Source: CBDVAK01 sp965371945 (GTDB lineage Bacteria; Pseudomonadota; Gammaproteobacteria; Competibacterales; JAHEDQ01). Taken from it: a DNA stretch of 16,104 bases. Under the pieces are notes generated by a model. It saw only the letters and a list, made by a program, of their open reading frames with translations. It did not search any database and was not told the DNA's origin. The stretch spans positions 1 through 16,104 of the forward strand of contig CBDVAK010000047.1 in assembly GCA_965371945.1 (NCBI GenBank), read 5' to 3'. The translations under genes and the position numbers were made by a program. Shown here piece after piece: positions 14,693 to 16,104 of the stretch. The first letter of the stretch is position 1. Every line of letters starts with the position of its first letter.

Positions 14693-14758
14693 TGGTGCTG
14701 TCTCCTGATCGGGTCTGGCTGTGAATACCCGTCGCCCGAGGATTCTCGAAGGGAGTAG

Positions 14759-14785
14759 TGTATATCATGCATCTGAAAACCTGCG
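14759..14785 (-). promoter_or_regulatory. Weak promoter candidate for the SYLF lipoprotein gene
   Basis: On the minus strand TATACA (14759-14764) is preceded at about 17 bp by TGCGCA, which matches the -35 consensus at only 3/6. The 160 bp between the lipoprotein and the methyltransferase hold nothing else I can identify. Confidence 0.2.
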
Positions 14786-14852
14786 CATTTCCGCCTTGCC
14801 CTCCACGCCAATGCACGCACGCTCAATACCGAATACCGGTGTGCCGTGGGTA

Positions 14853-15569
14853 TCATCCGAAGCGTTGCGCGACATGCCCGTCCACAAACGCCAGCAGAAT
14901 CTCGTTGTCTGCCTTGAGTCCGTTGAATTGCAGGAAGCCGGTGTCCCGATCGTTGAACAACCGTTCCAGTCTGACTGTCAAACCTGCTGACTCGATGCGT
15001 TCCAGCAGATCCGGTCCGTACACCCATTGATCACCATTTTCCGCGAACCACGCATCCGTCATTTGCGGGTGCAGGCGCCGGTATTCGTCAACCCGCATGC
15101 TGGGGCCCGGACTGGTATGGGTATTGAGCATGGCGACACCCGTCGGTTTCAGCAACCGACGGATTTCAGCCAAGGCCTGGCGGTCGTTGTGGATGTATGG
15201 CAGCGTATTGTTGCATAGCACCAGGTCGCAGCAGCCGTTCGGCAATTCACAGTGGCTGATGTCTCCCTGCAGATACCGATGTGGTGGGTGCAGCAAACGA
15301 TGATGTTGCAGTCGGCGGGTATCCAGAGCGGTGTAGCGCGCGCGGCCCAGGGTGCGAGGTTTCGGATAGTAACGTATCGACAGCCCCGACGCCCCAACTT
15401 CGAGCACTTCCGATCCGGCTTGCAGCATCGGTGCGAAGACTTCGCGCAGGTACCAGATGACTGCCCGATAGCGGGGTTTGGCCCCGCAATGAGGGCACCG
15501 GCCGGGACGCTGGGGTAGCCCGTAGGACAGGAAGTGATCGACCGGATTGTCGCAGACCCAGCAAAACAT
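14853..15569 (-). CDS. Zinc-ribbon class I SAM-dependent methyltransferase
   Basis: Cytoplasmic protein of 238 residues. Its N-terminus has two CxxC pairs, Cys3/Cys6 (FCWVC) and Cys25/Cys28 (RCPHCG), forming a likely zinc ribbon. A Rossmann methyltransferase core follows: motif I EVLEVGASGLSIRYY (about 54-68), an acidic strand-2 end in YTALDTR, motif IV-like CDLVLCNNTLPYI, and a helix-strand RRLLKPTGVAMLNTH, as in Methyltransf_11 enzymes. Family members are often unassigned in substrate. I start at the ATG at 15567-15569, which begins the zinc ribbon; an upstream in-frame ATG at 15683 would overlap the EVE gene by 80 bases with non-conserved residues. GGAG precedes the chosen ATG by 13 bases, a long spacing. 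It lies 34 nt after the EVE gene stop, on the same strand, implying an operon. Confidence 0.85.
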   Translation of the reverse strand: MFCWVCDNPVDHFLSYGLPQRPGRCPHCGAKPRYRAVIWYLREVFAPMLQAGSEVLEVGASGLSIRYYPKPRTLGRARYTALDTRRLQHHRLLHPPHRYLQGDISHCELPNGCCDLVLCNNTLPYIHNDRQALAEIRRLLKPTGVAMLNTHTSPGPSMRVDEYRRLHPQMTDAWFAENGDQWVYGPDLLERIESAGLTVRLERLFNDRDTGFLQFNGLKADNEILLAFVDGHVAQRFG

Positions 15570-15603
15570 CCGTGGCGCCGTTCTCCCTCGGGGTCGGGGG
15601 TTG

Positions 15604-16074
15604 TCAGTCTGCGGTCCCGATCCGGGACAGGATGAAATCCCAGTGTTCCGGCGACACCGGGGTGATCGAGAGCCGGTTTCCACGCCGCAACAACACCATG
15701 TCCTCCAGCTCCGGGTGAGTACGCATCTCTGCCAGCGAAATCGTACGCGGGAATTTGCTGATCAGTCGGACGTCCACCATCATCCACTGGGGTTGGTCCG
15801 GCTTGCTGCGCGGGTCGTAGTATTTGGATTCCGGATCGAAGGCGGTGTGGTCCGGGTAGGCTTCGGAGGCGATTTCCATGATGCCGACGATCCCCGGCAC
15901 CTTACAGTTGGAATGATAGAAGAAGACTGCGTCGCCCACCTGCATCTGGTCCCGCACCATGTTGCGGGCCTGATAGTTGCGAATACCGTCCCAATGGTCG
16001 CGGCCATCCGGCTGCGCCGCCAGGTGGTCGATACCGTAGACATCGGGCTCTGACTTCATCAGCCAATGCTGCAT
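15604..16074 (-). CDS. EVE-domain protein
   Basis: Compact cytoplasmic protein of 156 residues that is essentially one EVE domain (THYN1/Thy28-like). It starts MQHWLMKSEPDVYGIDHL, then has HWDGIRNYQARNMVRDQMQ, a VGDAVFFYHSN strand, GIVGIMEIASEAYPDHTAF and a WMMVDVRLI segment, all in the family order. EVE domains share the PUA/YTH fold and bind modified bases in DNA or RNA in studied cases; for stand-alone proteobacterial members the target is unknown. The ATG has AGGGAG six bases upstream on the minus strand. It is the first gene of a unit with the downstream methyltransferase. Only 30 bases lie beyond its start in the window, so its promoter is not visible. Confidence 0.93.
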   Translation of the reverse strand: MQHWLMKSEPDVYGIDHLAAQPDGRDHWDGIRNYQARNMVRDQMQVGDAVFFYHSNCKVPGIVGIMEIASEAYPDHTAFDPESKYYDPRSKPDQPQWMMVDVRLISKFPRTISLAEMRTHPELEDMVLLRRGNRLSITPVSPEHWDFILSRIGTAD

Positions 16075-16104
16075 CCCGGGCTCCCTGTCGCTGCTTTGCC
16101 TGAG

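Noticed and set aside
1..16104. CRISPR array, toxin-antitoxin, defence or phage system
   Set aside because: No regularly spaced repeats and no corresponding protein families are seen in any frame; the only repeats found are those listed.

Overview
The window looks like chromosomal DNA of a free-living gammaproteobacterium. GC content appears to be roughly 60%. The proteins look like those of the Pseudomonas/Chromatiales part of the class: a split trp operon, Coq7-type ubiquinone hydroxylase, and L13/S9 close to the E. coli forms. I cannot name a genus. Coq7 implies ubiquinone and at least some oxygen use.

Layout. (1) 17-1015, minus: a GbdR/GlxA-type AraC-family regulator. A 225 bp intergenic region separates it from the next block and carries plausible promoters for both directions. 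(2) 1241-7990, plus: rpe, gph, trpE, trpG, a secreted DsbA-like thioredoxin protein, trpD and trpC. Together TrpE, TrpG, TrpD and TrpC take chorismate to anthranilate, phosphoribosyl-anthranilate and (after TrpF, not in this window) indole-3-glycerol phosphate. Rpe and Gph belong to pentose-phosphate and phosphoglycolate metabolism. (3) 8067-8489, plus, an OsmC-family protein, converging with coq7 (8527-9171, minus). (4) 9336-10303, plus: rplM, rpsI and tRNA-Gln(CUG), a translation cluster with a promoter candidate in front of rplM. (5) 10426-13842, plus: a very large secreted multidomain SGNH/GDSL hydrolase with about five 49-residue FG-GAP-like repeats. (6) 14033-16074, minus: a SYLF-domain lipoprotein and, further right, a two-gene unit of an EVE-domain protein followed by a zinc-ribbon SAM methyltransferase.

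Most of the window is conserved housekeeping sequence. The less ordinary parts are the DsbA-like gene inside the trp cluster, whose product has a SurA-like N-terminus without a parvulin domain; the 1138-residue SGNH protein with an unassigned C-terminal domain; a long interrupted inverted repeat at 13880-13961; and the EVE/methyltransferase pair. I found no CRISPR array, transposase, integrase, phage gene, toxin-antitoxin pair or recognisable defence system, and no gene-free stretch above 300 bp.
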